DNA from: a virus | IMG/VR virus record: IMGVR_UViG_3300025141_008753 | Coordinates: 1-64,000 of that record | Length of the DNA stretch: 64,000 bases | Reading direction: 5' to 3' (one strand) | In this document: piece by piece, positions 26,278 through 35,758 of the stretch | How the letters are laid out: every line of letters begins with the position of its first letter | How positions within the stretch are numbered: the first letter of the stretch is position 1 | Translations under genes and position numbers: made by a program | Notes under the pieces: model-generated | The model's input: the letters and a program-made list of their open reading frames with translations, nothing else | Databases searched by the model: none | What the model was told of the DNA's origin: nothing

Positions 26278-27080
26278 CACCGTTTACTTATTACACAATT
26301 ATAGGAAAAGACCCTTCATTGCTGAAAGGTCATTTGGAAAACGTTACTAAGTACGCAGGGTTTGATAAACTTGAATGCGAAAAAAGACTTTTGGTTATTG
26401 TTTACCGTAATTCGTTAATCACTAAAGAAACCACGGATAAAATACTGGAAGTTTGTGATGAGTACGGCGCTCACCCAGTTATGTACGATGAGCCTGTAAC
26501 TGAATTCCTGCCTAATTTATATGCTTGCTGGAACTTAGGTTATGAGTATGCTCTGGACGGGTTTGTGTTTAGGGGAGGGTCTGACCAAGTGTTCTCCAAG
26601 GATTCGTTTGTCTCCTTGCACAGGGTCGCGGAGGAGACGAAAAACCGTAACATAGTACTGCAAGCAAATACCATTGAAAATGGAGACAGAAATTTGGGCA
26701 GCAGGCACATCCTAAAATCTTTTGGGGATACTTTTGAGGGGTTCAAGTTAGAAGAGTTTGAAGAAACTTGCGAAGAGCTTAACGGAAGCCCTTTCTTGCC
26801 TGACGGTGACTTGGTTTCTATTTCGGAAGCACTTGAAGTGTGGGGAAAACCCACATCATTTAATTCTTCTTTAGGGCATATTAATCGGTGTGACGGATGT
26901 TCCTGGTTAATGTCTAAGAAGGATTGGGAAGAGTTCGGTCCTTTACCTATCACAGAAAACGGTCACACAGGAGATGTTGTTATTCACGATAGGTTACAGA
27001 AGGCAGGGTACCAGTCTTATATCGCCAAGGACTGTATTACGTATCATTTTGTTAGAGGCGAGTCTTTAGAAGTACAATGA
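26274..27080 (+). CDS. Glycosyltransferase-like protein (GT-A type), tentative
   Basis: 268 aa. [40 protein letters not shown] and the tail [26 protein letters not shown] resemble GT2-like transferases that end in a His near the acceptor site. A clear DxD is not visible. Coordinates link it to methyltransferase and gmd by four-base overlaps. Confidence 0.6.
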   Translation: MTPFTYYTIIGKDPSLLKGHLENVTKYAGFDKLECEKRLLVIVYRNSLITKETTDKILEVCDEYGAHPVMYDEPVTEFLPNLYACWNLGYEYALDGFVFRGGSDQVFSKDSFVSLHRVAEETKNRNIVLQANTIENGDRNLGSRHILKSFGDTFEGFKLEEFEETCEELNGSPFLPDGDLVSISEALEVWGKPTSFNSSLGHINRCDGCSWLMSKKDWEEFGPLPITENGHTGDVVIHDRLQKAGYQSYIAKDCITYHFVRGESLEVQ

Positions 27081-28042
27081 AAACTGCATTTATTACTGGA
27101 ATTACGGGGCAAGATGGCTCCTACCTCGCCGAACTTCTTTTGGAGAAGGGGTATACTGTTGTTGGTTTAGTTAGGAGGGTTTCTACTGAAAATACTCAGC
27201 GTATATCTCATATTGAGTCGGAGCGGTTGACCTTGGTTGAGGGAGATGTCACAGACCTGTCATGTTTGGTGCACGCGATGCAGGAGCATAAACCGGATGA
27301 GGTTTATAATTTAGCCGCACAGAGTTTTGTTATGGGCTCATTCGCAGAACCTATTCACACAGCTGAAGTAAATGCGATAGGTACTCTTAATGTTTTAGAG
27401 GCGGTGCGTATTATGCACCCAACTGCAAAGGTGTACCAAGCTTCTACTAGCGAAATGTTTGGGAAGGTTCGTGAAACTCCTCAAAACGAAGACACCCCTT
27501 TCCATCCGCGCTCCCCTTACGGAGTAGCGAAAACATACGCCCATTTTATGGTACAGAATTACAGAGAAAGTTATAAAATATTTGCATGTTGTGGTATCTT
27601 GTTTAACCATGAGTCTCCCCGTAGAGGAGAAGAGTTTGTAACACGTAAAATTACTAAAGCGGTTGCTAACATTAAAAAAGGTAAACAGGATAAGTTATTT
27701 TTGGGTAACTTAGACGCAAAGCGTGATTGGGGATTTGCTCCTGATTATGTTGAAGCTATGTGGATGATGTTACAACAGGAGAAGCCTGATGATTATGTTA
27801 TTTCCACAGGAGAGACGCACACTGTTCGAGAGTTCTGTGATGTTGCGTTTTCACGTCAAGGTCTTAACTACAGAGATTATGTTGAGGTAGACCCAAAATT
27901 TTATAGACCTGCCGAGGTTGAGATTTTGCTAGGAGATAACACCAAAGCTACGACTGTCCTGCAGTGGACACCACGTCATAGTTTTAAAGACTTAGTTGAA
28001 ATTATGGTTGATGCTGATGTGACGGGGGGTGAATCTAAATGA
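27077..28042 (+). CDS. gmd: GDP-mannose 4,6-dehydratase
   Basis: 321 aa [26 protein letters not shown] is the NAD(P)-binding motif of Gmd, [18 protein letters not shown] with the catalytic Thr/Glu region, and [11 protein letters not shown] is the Yxxx[19 protein letters not shown] is a Gmd hallmark. It makes GDP-4-keto-6-deoxymannose, the precursor of GDP-fucose, rhamnose or perosamine. Confidence 0.94.
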   Translation: MKTAFITGITGQDGSYLAELLLEKGYTVVGLVRRVSTENTQRISHIESERLTLVEGDVTDLSCLVHAMQEHKPDEVYNLAAQSFVMGSFAEPIHTAEVNAIGTLNVLEAVRIMHPTAKVYQASTSEMFGKVRETPQNEDTPFHPRSPYGVAKTYAHFMVQNYRESYKIFACCGILFNHESPRRGEEFVTRKITKAVANIKKGKQDKLFLGNLDAKRDWGFAPDYVEAMWMMLQQEKPDDYVISTGETHTVREFCDVAFSRQGLNYRDYVEVDPKFYRPAEVEILLGDNTKATTVLQWTPRHSFKDLVEIMVDADVTGGESK

Positions 28043-28836
28043 AAATAGGAATTATGGGCGTGGGCGCCGTTGGTAGCGCTATTAAATATGGGTTTGAAAA
28101 GCTGGGGCATGATGTCTTTGGATATGATACAGCAGATTTTGAGACCGAGTTTCGGGACGTACTATACACGGACATTTGTTATATTTGTGTACCTACCCCC
28201 AAAAATGAAGATGGCTCCTGCAACGTAGGCATTGTGGACAAATGCGTAAGGGACCTCATCGCCGCCGACTACACCGGTATTATAGCTATTAAATCTACGG
28301 TTTCTCCAGGAACCACGCAAAGGCTGATTGATTCGTTCGGAGATAGAATATGTTTTGTGCCTGAGTTCCTTCGTGAGAGATGCGCTATCACAGATTTCAT
28401 GGAATCGCATGATGTGTGTATTATAGGCACGGAGGATAAGGAAGTGTTTAAGGCTGTTAGAAAGTCTCATGGTCGTTACCCTAGGAAGGTTGTACAGGTA
28501 TCCCCAACGGAAGCTGAGATGTGCAAGTATTTTAATAACATATACAATGCTACGTTGATAACATTCGCTAACAGCATGTTTGAAGTGTGCGAGGTTCTGG
28601 GCGCTGACTACACCGCAGTTAAAGAAGCGATGACCGAACGCATACATATTTTTGATAGGTACTTAGACTGTAACCCCAAGACACGAGGGTTTGGTGGGGT
28701 GTGCTTGCCCAAAGATACAGCCGCGTTAGATAGCTTGTGCAAAGACCTTTCTATCGATGTAGAGTTGTTTGGGTGCCTACTCAAAGAAAACAACAAATAC
28801 GAGACTACAGTATTCGAGGGTATGAGGAAAATATAA
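28039..28836 (+). CDS. UDP-glucose/GDP-mannose dehydrogenase-like protein, lacking the C-terminal domain
   Basis: 265 aa versus ~390-450 aa for the family. [29 protein letters not shown] is the NAD site, [28 protein letters not shown], and [10 protein letters not shown] holds the catalytic cysteine. The UDP-binding C-terminal domain is missing, so the protein may be a minimal two-domain version or have altered substrate specificity. Confidence 0.85.
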   Translation: MKIGIMGVGAVGSAIKYGFEKLGHDVFGYDTADFETEFRDVLYTDICYICVPTPKNEDGSCNVGIVDKCVRDLIAADYTGIIAIKSTVSPGTTQRLIDSFGDRICFVPEFLRERCAITDFMESHDVCIIGTEDKEVFKAVRKSHGRYPRKVVQVSPTEAEMCKYFNNIYNATLITFANSMFEVCEVLGADYTAVKEAMTERIHIFDRYLDCNPKTRGFGGVCLPKDTAALDSLCKDLSIDVELFGCLLKENNKYETTVFEGMRKI

Positions 28837-28837
28837 C

Positions 28838-29860
28838 ATGAAAACAGTATTAGTAACAGGAAGCCAAGGGTTCATCGGGTCGTACGTGTGTACGGAGCTG
28901 TTAAACAAAGGGTATAAAGTAATAGGGGTGGACAACTACTCAAAGTACGGAGAGGTACAAAGAGCCCACGACACTCATGAACATTTTCGCCTTATTGAGT
29001 GCGATGTACGATGTCTTAGCAATCATCTCGACAAACTTTCTGACGTGGAATACATTATAGCAGGTGCAGCTATGATTGGAGGTATTAGTTATTTCCATAA
29101 ATATGCTTATGATTTGTTAGCGACCAACGAAAGGATTCTCGCCGAGACCTTTGACGTTGCCATCAACTTGCGCCTTCACGGGAAGCTAAGCAAAGTAGTA
29201 GTTCTGTCCAGTAGCATGGTATTCGAGAACACAGACGTTTACCCTACCCCAGAAAGCGAGGTAGAGGTAAGCCCACCGCCCCTAAGTACTTACGGGTTCC
29301 AGAAGCTGGCTTCGGAGTTCTTTGCAAAAGGAGCATGGGAACAGTACGGTATCCCTTACACTATCATTAGACCATTTAACTGTGTAGGTATTGGTGAGGA
29401 GGAGTCGTTACAGGATGAGGAGTATTACGTAGGCAACCACAAACTACTGATGAGCCACGTATTACCTGACCTAATCCATAAAGCACTTACTTTAGGTCCT
29501 AATGAAAAGCTGCCTATTTTGGGAGACGGTTCACAAGTAAGATGTTATACCAATGGGAAAGATATTGCCCGAGGTATCGTTATAGCTATGGAAAGCGAAA
29601 AAGCTCTTAACGAAGACTTTAATATTTCTACTCCCACACCCACGACGGTTAAAGAGTTGGCGCAGGAGATTTGGAGCCAACTGTACCCAGTAGGACCCCA
29701 ATTAGATTTTGAGTACCAAGAGCCGTTTATGTATGATGTACAGAAACGAATACCTGACGTTAGGAAAGCAGAAGAGCTTCTAGGGTTCAAAACCGAAATC
29801 AGTTTATCTGAAAGTGTCGGAGAAGTAATAGAATGGATGAAACAAAAATTAGTAAAGTAA
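28838..29860 (+). CDS. NAD-dependent sugar epimerase/dehydratase (SDR)
   Basis: 340 aa. VLVTGSQGFIGSYVCTELLNKGYKVIGVDN is the Rossmann motif; SSSMVFENTDVYP and STYGFQKLASE give the Ser and YxxxK of extended SDRs. DGSQVRCYTNGKDIARG is typical of sugar-nucleotide epimerases. The substrate cannot be assigned. Confidence 0.88.
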   Translation: MKTVLVTGSQGFIGSYVCTELLNKGYKVIGVDNYSKYGEVQRAHDTHEHFRLIECDVRCLSNHLDKLSDVEYIIAGAAMIGGISYFHKYAYDLLATNERILAETFDVAINLRLHGKLSKVVVLSSSMVFENTDVYPTPESEVEVSPPPLSTYGFQKLASEFFAKGAWEQYGIPYTIIRPFNCVGIGEEESLQDEEYYVGNHKLLMSHVLPDLIHKALTLGPNEKLPILGDGSQVRCYTNGKDIARGIVIAMESEKALNEDFNISTPTPTTVKELAQEIWSQLYPVGPQLDFEYQEPFMYDVQKRIPDVRKAEELLGFKTEISLSESVGEVIEWMKQKLVK

Positions 29861-30192
29861 TAAACAGTATTATAACAGATACGATTCACGATTTCCCTTC
29901 AGGGGCTTATGAGTTGGAGCAGGTCCCCTGCCCTTTTGAGACCTTGTTAAGTTTTGGGGAGTTAGTAGACCGCCTGTCAATAGTAAATTTTAAACTGTAC
30001 AACTTGAAAGATAAGGTTATGGAAAGCGAAGACCCTGAGTTTAAGGCTTGGGCTTCTGAACATGACGTAATTCTGGTCGAGGAAAGAGCTAGATTAAAAA
30101 AGTGCATAGATTTAAAACTTTTATCTATTATAAAGGGAGCCAACTCAGGCTCGGACACGTTTAACCCCGAAGTAAAGAGGTACGGAAAATGA
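29833..30192 (+). CDS. Small helical protein of the sugar cluster (DUF6165-like), unknown
   Basis: 119 aa. LSFGELVDRLSIVNFKLYNLKD resembles the SxGExxDKLxILxIKL pattern of DUF6165-type proteins, which are often encoded next to glycosyltransferases in bacteria. Overlaps both neighbours, so it is clearly part of this unit. No biochemical function known to me. Confidence 0.55.
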   Translation: MDETKISKVINSIITDTIHDFPSGAYELEQVPCPFETLLSFGELVDRLSIVNFKLYNLKDKVMESEDPEFKAWASEHDVILVEERARLKKCIDLKLLSIIKGANSGSDTFNPEVKRYGK

Positions 30193-31145
30193 AAGTATTA
30201 GTAGTAGGTGGTGCAGGGTACATCGGAGGATGTACCGTAGACACGTTAATTGGCGGCTCTGGTCATGAGGTTACTGTATATGATAATCTCATGTATGAAA
30301 ATATGTATTTAAAGCCGGTTAAATTCATCGCAGGGGATATTAGAGACCCTGAGCTTTATACTGATATCTTACCGAACTACGATGCCGTGGTCTGGTTGGC
30401 GGCTATAGTAGGGGACGGTGCTTGTACCGTTGACCCCGCTCTAACCACCGAGGTTAACTACACTTGCGTGAAGCGCTTGGTTGATAGTTATAAAGGACGA
30501 ATCGTCTTCACTTCTACGTGTTCTGTTTACGGTAAGAATGACGCAATCATTGACGAAGAAGCAGAACCAAACCCCCTTTCCCTGTATGCTAAAACTAAAT
30601 TGCAGGCTGAGCAGTACCTCGTGGAAAACCATAAAGACTATCTTATTTTTAGATTAGGGACTTTGTTCGGGCTTAGCGACCAGTACTCTAGACTTCGTTT
30701 GGATTTGGTCGTTAATATCTTAACGAAGAAGGCTACTAGCGGGGAGGACCTAACTGTCTTTGGTGGAGAGCAATGGAGACCGTTACTGCACGTTAAAGAT
30801 GTAGCGAGTGCCGTTGCGTATGGCTTAGATAATAGTATTGTAGGTTTATATAACCTTAGCTATGATAACTTTACTATCAGTGAGTTAGCCCGCACAATTC
30901 AAGGGCAGATTCCAGGCGTTAATATCGTGGAAACTGATTTGGCATTTGAGGATATGAGAAATTACAAGGTTAAAACGGACTTGTTCGCAGCGACGGGATG
31001 GACCCCAATGTGGACATTGGCTGACGGCATTAGTGAGCTACACACAGTAATGAAAGAAGGTAGAATCACGAACGCGAATAATCCGGTTTATAATAACCAC
31101 GCATACATGAAATCAAGAGCAGTAGCAGAGGGGTGGGTATCATGA
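30189..31145 (+). CDS. NAD-dependent epimerase (GalE-like SDR)
   Basis: 318 aa. VLVVGGAGYIGGCTVDTLI, VVWLAAIVGDGAC, TSTCSVYGKND and SLYAKTKLQAE give cofactor and YxxxK catalytic motifs. WRPLLHVKDVASAV fits UDP-sugar epimerases. Substrate unknown. Confidence 0.87.
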   Translation: MKVLVVGGAGYIGGCTVDTLIGGSGHEVTVYDNLMYENMYLKPVKFIAGDIRDPELYTDILPNYDAVVWLAAIVGDGACTVDPALTTEVNYTCVKRLVDSYKGRIVFTSTCSVYGKNDAIIDEEAEPNPLSLYAKTKLQAEQYLVENHKDYLIFRLGTLFGLSDQYSRLRLDLVVNILTKKATSGEDLTVFGGEQWRPLLHVKDVASAVAYGLDNSIVGLYNLSYDNFTISELARTIQGQIPGVNIVETDLAFEDMRNYKVKTDLFAATGWTPMWTLADGISELHTVMKEGRITNANNPVYNNHAYMKSRAVAEGWVS

Positions 31146-31564
31146 GACCGTGGACAATAGATGGTGGAGTTGCCGTCGATGACAGGGGTTCTGTACGGTT
31201 TGTTAACGATTTTACCTTTTCAAATATTAGTAGGTTCTACCAAGTAGAAAACCATAAACGCGGTACTGTTAGAGCATGGCACGGACACAAAACAGAAGCA
31301 AAATATGTGTATGTAGTGAAAGGCTCAGCTAAAATAGCAACAGTATCAATGCGCGAAGATGACCCTACTCCTAAAGTATGTGTTATGAGCGACAAAAATC
31401 CCCAAGTACTTTACGTTCCGGAGATGCATTACAACGGGTTTCAAACTTTGGAAGAAGATACGATTGTTATGTTCTTTTCTACAAAGCCGTTAGAAGATAG
31501 TTTAAAGGACGACTTCAGAGAAGATTGGAACAAGTGGAATGTCTGGGAGGATGACTACAGGTAA
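31142..31564 (+). CDS. Cupin-type sugar epimerase/isomerase (RmlC/FdtA-like)
   Basis: 140 aa from ATG 31142. VDDRGSVRFVNDF, FYQVENHKRGTVRAWHGHKTEAKYVYVVKG and HYNGFQTLEEDTIVMFF follow RmlC and WxcM/FdtA cupins. It probably epimerises or isomerises a dTDP/GDP-keto-sugar. A second RmlC-like gene is at 34845. Confidence 0.75.
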   Translation: MRPWTIDGGVAVDDRGSVRFVNDFTFSNISRFYQVENHKRGTVRAWHGHKTEAKYVYVVKGSAKIATVSMREDDPTPKVCVMSDKNPQVLYVPEMHYNGFQTLEEDTIVMFFSTKPLEDSLKDDFREDWNKWNVWEDDYR

Positions 31565-31752
31565 TGGCAGTAGAGACTCGGGTACGAAGCCTTCTCAAGA
31601 CCGTAGTGTGGAGAGTAGTTGCAACGGCTAATAGTTACCTGGTTTTAGTCTCTGATTTCTGCCAAACAAATATAGAGAGCGCTGTTCTAATGAACATTAC
31701 AGGGTTCTTTATTTTTTACGCGCATGAGCGTGTATGGGCACACATAAAATAA
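31564..31752 (+). CDS. DUF2061-type small membrane protein
   Basis: 62 aa. SLLKTVVWRVVATANSYLVLV and the tail FFIFYAHERVWAHIK match the DUF2061 pattern (KTxxWRxxAT ... YxHERxW). Two hydrophobic segments are expected in the inner membrane. Function unknown. It overlaps its neighbour by one base. Confidence 0.7.
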   Translation: MAVETRVRSLLKTVVWRVVATANSYLVLVSDFCQTNIESAVLMNITGFFIFYAHERVWAHIK

Positions 31753-31757
31753 ATAAA

Positions 31758-32624
31758 ATGGCAAAAGTATTAGTATTAGGTTCAACGGGGATGTTAGGTT
31801 CTCAAGTAATGAAAACTCTCAAAGAGAAAGGTCATACTGTTAAAGGGACAATTCGTCCCTATAGCTCTCAGCAGCCACTGGCGACAGCTATTAAATCCCA
31901 ACACTCAGACCGGACAGAAGGGTTGGTAACCTTCGACGCTTACCATGACCGTGAGATGGCTCTTATCCCTATGTTGGATTGGGCTGATTATGTCATTAAC
32001 TGTATCGGAATAATTAAGCCCTTTATGAACAAATACATGGCAGCGAGTATTAAAGTTAACTCTATCTTTCCAAGGATGATGGCTCAGATGATAGAAAAGT
32101 TTGACGGTAAGACTAAGTTCATTCATATCACGACGGACTGCGTTTACTCAGGGCAACAGCCTACGGCTTCGGTGGAAAGCACCCCACACGACGCTCTGGA
32201 CGAGTACGGAAAGAGCAAGTCTCTAGGTGAGCCGGTTGATACGTGCATGGTTCTTCGAACCAGTATTATAGGTGAGGAAATGGATAAACACGCTAGTCTA
32301 ATTTCATGGGTTAAATCCCAAAAAGGGGAAGAGATTGATGGGTACAGCCACCACTTATGGAACGGTGTAACCACGGCTCAATACGCTGACGTAATACATC
32401 AGATTATGGAAAAAGAGTTGTTTGAAATTGGTTTGTTTCACGTACATTCTAATACAGTAAACAAGTTTCAACTAATGAACATGTTGAATGAGCGATTTGA
32501 TTTAAGTCTCAAGATTAATGAGGTGGAAGGGTTCCCTGTAGTGAACAGGGCTCTGGCTACAGAAAAAGGTCTTATGGATAAATTAGAAATTCTACCATTG
32601 TCTGAACAGATTAAAGCTATATAA
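31758..32624 (+). CDS. SDR sugar reductase (RmlD-like)
   Basis: 288 aa from ATG 31758. VLVLGSTGMLGSQVMKTLKEKGH, CIGIIKPFMNKYMAASIKVNSIFPR, HITTDCVYSG and DEYGKSKSLGE (YxxxK) resemble the RmlD/dTDP-4-dehydrorhamnose reductase group. A second RmlD-like gene lies at 40024, so one of the two may act on a different sugar, for example the Gmd product. Confidence 0.82.
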   Translation: MAKVLVLGSTGMLGSQVMKTLKEKGHTVKGTIRPYSSQQPLATAIKSQHSDRTEGLVTFDAYHDREMALIPMLDWADYVINCIGIIKPFMNKYMAASIKVNSIFPRMMAQMIEKFDGKTKFIHITTDCVYSGQQPTASVESTPHDALDEYGKSKSLGEPVDTCMVLRTSIIGEEMDKHASLISWVKSQKGEEIDGYSHHLWNGVTTAQYADVIHQIMEKELFEIGLFHVHSNTVNKFQLMNMLNERFDLSLKINEVEGFPVVNRALATEKGLMDKLEILPLSEQIKAI

Positions 32625-32627
32625 AGT

Positions 32628-32771
32628 ATGAAACGATTTACCAAATTCCGTCACTTTATGCCTGGTAGCCCTATGTGGAGAGAGGAGCAAGCGCGCATAC
32701 TCGCCGAAGAAGAAGCAGCTAAAGCTAAGTCTAAAAAGAAAAAGACTACCAAGAAAAACCCCAAGAAATAG
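32628..32771 (+). CDS. Short lysine-rich protein
   Basis: 47 aa (MKRFTKFRHFMPGSPMWREE..., then Ala/Glu and a poly-basic tail KSKKKKTTKKNPKK). The ATG follows the preceding stop by three bases. Basic tails of this kind occur in small DNA-binding phage proteins. Shortness limits certainty. Confidence 0.5.
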   Translation: MKRFTKFRHFMPGSPMWREEQARILAEEEAAKAKSKKKKTTKKNPKK

Positions 32772-32822
32772 TTCAGGTTAAAGCGAAGTTTTTTTTAGTT
32801 TAGGTCAGAGGTACCACCTAGA

Positions 32823-32830
32823 TATAAATA
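32823..32830 (+). promoter_or_regulatory. T4-type late promoter TATAAATA
   Basis: An exact TATAAATA, the T4 late consensus, lies 10 bases before the ATG of a putative virion gene, with no -35 element. AGGAAA follows it. The region just upstream (32762-32822) is non-coding. It is the best evidence that the gp55-like sigma at 6662-7027 acts in a T4-like late programme. Confidence 0.65.
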
Positions 32831-32840
32831 GGAAAACATC

Positions 32841-33833
32841 ATGCCTCAACAACTCAATCCAACACCAACTAACACTTCCATAGCTGTCTCTGGCGGCGGT
32901 GGAAATACTACAACTTCCGGCACAATACCACGCGGGGGTTGGACAGGCGCCTCGGGCACTTTTTCAGGTCCTCATTTTATTGAGGAGCAGTCGATGCATA
33001 TAGACTATTGGCGCGATGCATCGTGGACATGGAATACTCTTAACCCTAACGACTTCAGCCTGAGCTCAAGTGCACCAATAATCACCAACCTTTCAGGCTC
33101 TGTTGCATGGTCTAATGTAAATGTAAAAGTAGTCGGGTCAGTAATCCGCTATAAAAGCGATGACCTATACGGCACATCCTCCTTCCAACAGGCGCAAAGA
33201 TTTGAAGTTCTGTCAACTAGTGCAGATGCTCAAGGGTATACTTATGGCGCTGTCCCAACCGGAGCTTTAGGACCTGCAGGCAGCATTGTAACCACTCAAA
33301 AGTTTTATTCTAGGCGACCATGGATGTCAACCGATACATCGTGCTCGTATACTGCAGAGGGTTACAGCTACGCCTTCGAACCGAGCGGCATAGGTATTAT
33401 GGGACAGGCTGGGTGTGCATTTGTACCTAACTACGGCGGACCGTACGGTCAAGGTGGCGACCTGCAAATGCACGCCATAGGGTTAACTTACTTAACCGAA
33501 CTCAAAGAAAGAGAAGAGCTCCGCCCGACATGGAATCCCGACTGGGTTTGGATTGTGCCATACAGTTGGAGTGTGCCGGGTCGACTAATGGGACCTTACC
33601 AAGCAGCGAACGACCAAGCATACTTTGTACCGCAGGTCGTGGACTGGTGTGGGCGAATGATTCAATGTGGCTACAGTTTATATAATGGTGAGATAGCGAC
33701 AGAAGACCCTGGCACCGCCGCAAACAATTACTACCCGTCCACTTACATCGCTAGGGGCGCACTCCACGCTTTCGATGCCTCCGCTGGCGGAGCTATCACC
33801 GAGTACGACATAAACCGCCACGATTTTAGTTAA
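32841..33833 (+). CDS. Putative virion structural protein, beta-rich
   Basis: 330 aa. No family recognised. It is rich in Gly, Ser, Thr, Tyr and Trp with very few Lys, has a low-complexity N-terminus (SVGGGGNTTTSG-like) and looks like a secreted or capsid-surface beta protein. It is preceded by the T4-type late promoter at 32823, supporting a late structural role. Possible fibre, fibritin or head decoration protein. Confidence 0.6.
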   Translation: MPQQLNPTPTNTSIAVSGGGGNTTTSGTIPRGGWTGASGTFSGPHFIEEQSMHIDYWRDASWTWNTLNPNDFSLSSSAPIITNLSGSVAWSNVNVKVVGSVIRYKSDDLYGTSSFQQAQRFEVLSTSADAQGYTYGAVPTGALGPAGSIVTTQKFYSRRPWMSTDTSCSYTAEGYSYAFEPSGIGIMGQAGCAFVPNYGGPYGQGGDLQMHAIGLTYLTELKEREELRPTWNPDWVWIVPYSWSVPGRLMGPYQAANDQAYFVPQVVDWCGRMIQCGYSLYNGEIATEDPGTAANNYYPSTYIARGALHAFDASAGGAITEYDINRHDFS

Positions 33834-33851
33834 AAGTACCGTCTAATTTAC

Positions 33852-33881
33852 CTAGCCATGCCTATAATAAGGCATGGCTAG
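33852..33881. promoter_or_regulatory. Perfect 11-bp inverted repeat covering the uvsX start codon
   Basis: CTAGCCATGCC (33852-33862) and GGCATGGCTAG (33871-33881) are exact reverse complements around the loop TATAATAA. The start codon of uvsX (33874) lies in the right arm. The loop matches the -10/late promoter pattern. As DNA it could be an operator; as RNA it would be a stable hairpin hiding the AUG. Confidence 0.8.
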
Positions 33882-34848
33882 TATTCTAGATGATATATGT
33901 AAGCGCCTTGACGGCGCTAGTTTGCTTTCTGAGGAAGGGCAGGTTTACGGTTACGTAGACTCCGGCTCCTACGCCCTTAATAAGATTATTTCGGGGAGGT
34001 ACGATGGCGGTTATCCTATTGGAGCGATTACCGAAATTTACGGAGAAAGTAGTACGGCGAAAACAGTTTTTCTAACACACGCTTTTGTAGGAGCACAAAA
34101 GAAAGGCTACTACACAGTCATGATAGATAACGAGCACGCCTACTCACCGTCTTTTGCCAAGACATTAGGCGTAGACCCAGAGAGGCTAATCTATCAAATG
34201 CCAGAGACAATGGAAGATTGTTTTGAGGCTATTGAGACTGTTATCGGAGCTATTCGGGAGCACGATAAAGACACCCCAATTGTTATCGGTTACGACTCCA
34301 TTGGAGTTTCTCCTACCCGAAAGGAAATGGATGATACGTTTGGAAAGAACAGCGAGATGGGTGGAGCTCTACGAGCGAAGGTAGCAGGTCAATGCCTGCG
34401 TCGAATTAACCCACTTCTCCGCAAGCACAAGGCGGCACTCCTTATTGTAAACCAAGTACGAAGTAAGGTAGGTGTTATGTTTGGTGACCCTCGCACTAAA
34501 GCGGGTGGAGGTAAAGCACTGCTTTACTACTGCGGCGTTTCTTTGGAAACACAGTCTGCTAAGAGCGATGTCCTGTATGATGACCTGAAGAATCCTATAG
34601 GTATTAAAGGTAATATTAAATGTGTTAAGAATAAAGTTACCGTACCTTATCAGGAATGTGAGTTTAGGTTAGTGTACGATGAAGGTCTGCGACGAGATAC
34701 AGGGCTGACCACGTTCATGGCTAAGAAAGGGCAGGTGACGGTACCTTCCAAAGGTTGGTATAGTGCTGATGGCGGCAAAACGAAATCCCGAGCCGTCGAC
34801 TTAAATAAGGTTCTATGTGAGAGAATTGAGAAGGGAGAAATTGAATGA
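33874..34848 (+). CDS. RecA/UvsX recombinase
   Basis: 324 aa. GAITEIYGESSTAKT carries a Walker A variant (GESSTAKT, residues ~56-63), MIDNEHAYSPSFAKTLGVD, VIGYDSIGV is Walker B, and LLIVNQVRSKVGVMFG is loop L2/MAW-like. It pairs DNA strands in recombination-dependent replication with gp32-like and gp46/47-like proteins. It lies apart from the replication block, between late genes. Confidence 0.92.
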   Translation: MASILDDICKRLDGASLLSEEGQVYGYVDSGSYALNKIISGRYDGGYPIGAITEIYGESSTAKTVFLTHAFVGAQKKGYYTVMIDNEHAYSPSFAKTLGVDPERLIYQMPETMEDCFEAIETVIGAIREHDKDTPIVIGYDSIGVSPTRKEMDDTFGKNSEMGGALRAKVAGQCLRRINPLLRKHKAALLIVNQVRSKVGVMFGDPRTKAGGGKALLYYCGVSLETQSAKSDVLYDDLKNPIGIKGNIKCVKNKVTVPYQECEFRLVYDEGLRRDTGLTTFMAKKGQVTVPSKGWYSADGGKTKSRAVDLNKVLCERIEKGEIE

Positions 34849-35276
34849 AGCTCCATAAAATAGAGAAATTCATGGATGCTCGGGGGTGGAGTATGAACGA
34901 TATTTACGCTTGTACCCCTGTGGGTAGCACCGATGATTACCAAATCAATTATTCGGTACTGTACCCAGGAATTATTAAAGCGTGGCACCGTCACAAACAT
35001 CAGAATGATTTCTTTTGCGTGTTGCATGGCACCGCACAGGTCGGGATATACAATCCCGATACACAGGAAGCCACCAAGCTCTTTGTCGGGGATATGAATC
35101 CTCAGATAATCGAGATTGAAGCGGGAGAATGGCACGGTCTGACAGCCGTGGGACCACAGCCTGTAGGTTTACTGTATCTTGTTACTAACCAATATAACCC
35201 AAGCGAGCCAGATGAAGAGCGGGCTAGCTGGGCTTCCTTTGTAGGCTCTGAATGGTGGCTACCAGAAAACAAATGA
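34845..35276 (+). CDS. rmlC: dTDP-4-dehydrorhamnose 3,5-epimerase-like (RmlC)
   Basis: 143 aa. YSVLYPGIIKAWHRHKHQNDFFCVLHGTAQVGIY holds the cupin His residues; HGLTAVGPQPVGLLYLVT and YNPSEPDEER are RmlC hallmarks. With RmlA, RmlB and RmlD at 38.4-40.7 kb it completes dTDP-L-rhamnose synthesis. It shares four bases with uvsX. Confidence 0.8.
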   Translation: MKLHKIEKFMDARGWSMNDIYACTPVGSTDDYQINYSVLYPGIIKAWHRHKHQNDFFCVLHGTAQVGIYNPDTQEATKLFVGDMNPQIIEIEAGEWHGLTAVGPQPVGLLYLVTNQYNPSEPDEERASWASFVGSEWWLPENK

Positions 35277-35554
35277 TGCCTCCCATTGTTAATGAGGTTT
35301 TAGGGTTTATTTTAGCTATTGGAATTTTGCTATGGTTGGGAGCAGCTCCTGTAATAGCGTTGAGAAGCTTAAAAACTGTAGTGAAACCCAAGAAAGTTAA
35401 AAAGGCTAAGACCGCCGAGAAAAAAGTGGCGAAAACGCCCAAGGTACCGGCAAACGTCATACCCGGGTGTAGCCCGGAATACGAAATAAACGATAATTTT
35501 AGTTGGAATAATGAGCACAGTCGCAGTAAAAGGAAAAGGCTACTTCACAGGTAG
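35273..35554 (+). CDS. Small membrane-anchored lysine-rich protein
   Basis: 93 aa from MMPPIVNEV. One N-terminal transmembrane segment (GFILAIGILLWLGAAPVIAL) is followed by a Lys/Ala/Val-rich stretch and a polar tail. The layout resembles small phage membrane proteins such as spanin or holin partners, but no family is recognised. Confidence 0.5.
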   Translation: MMPPIVNEVLGFILAIGILLWLGAAPVIALRSLKTVVKPKKVKKAKTAEKKVAKTPKVPANVIPGCSPEYEINDNFSWNNEHSRSKRKRLLHR

Positions 35555-35741
35555 TCAGTGTAAAGCTGGCTACAATGTAGTCCGTAGGTATCAGAGAGCA
35601 GATGAGCCTTGTGATAAGACGGATGTGTTTGAGTGGCTAGGAGCGTTTAAAACCGAGGCTGCTGCTAATAAGTACATTAAAGCAAATAATTTAAAAGATA
35701 CTACTGAAATAATTGAGTACAAGAAACCGAAAACCCCCTAG
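35511..35741 (+). CDS. Small protein of unknown function
   Basis: 76 aa, starting inside the previous gene in another frame. STVAVKGKGYFTGSQCKAGYNVVRRYQRA and FKTEAAANKYIKANN suggest a small alpha/beta domain. No family recognised. Confidence 0.5.
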   Translation: MSTVAVKGKGYFTGSQCKAGYNVVRRYQRADEPCDKTDVFEWLGAFKTEAAANKYIKANNLKDTTEIIEYKKPKTP

Positions 35742-35758
35742 ATAAGGTGGAGTTTATT

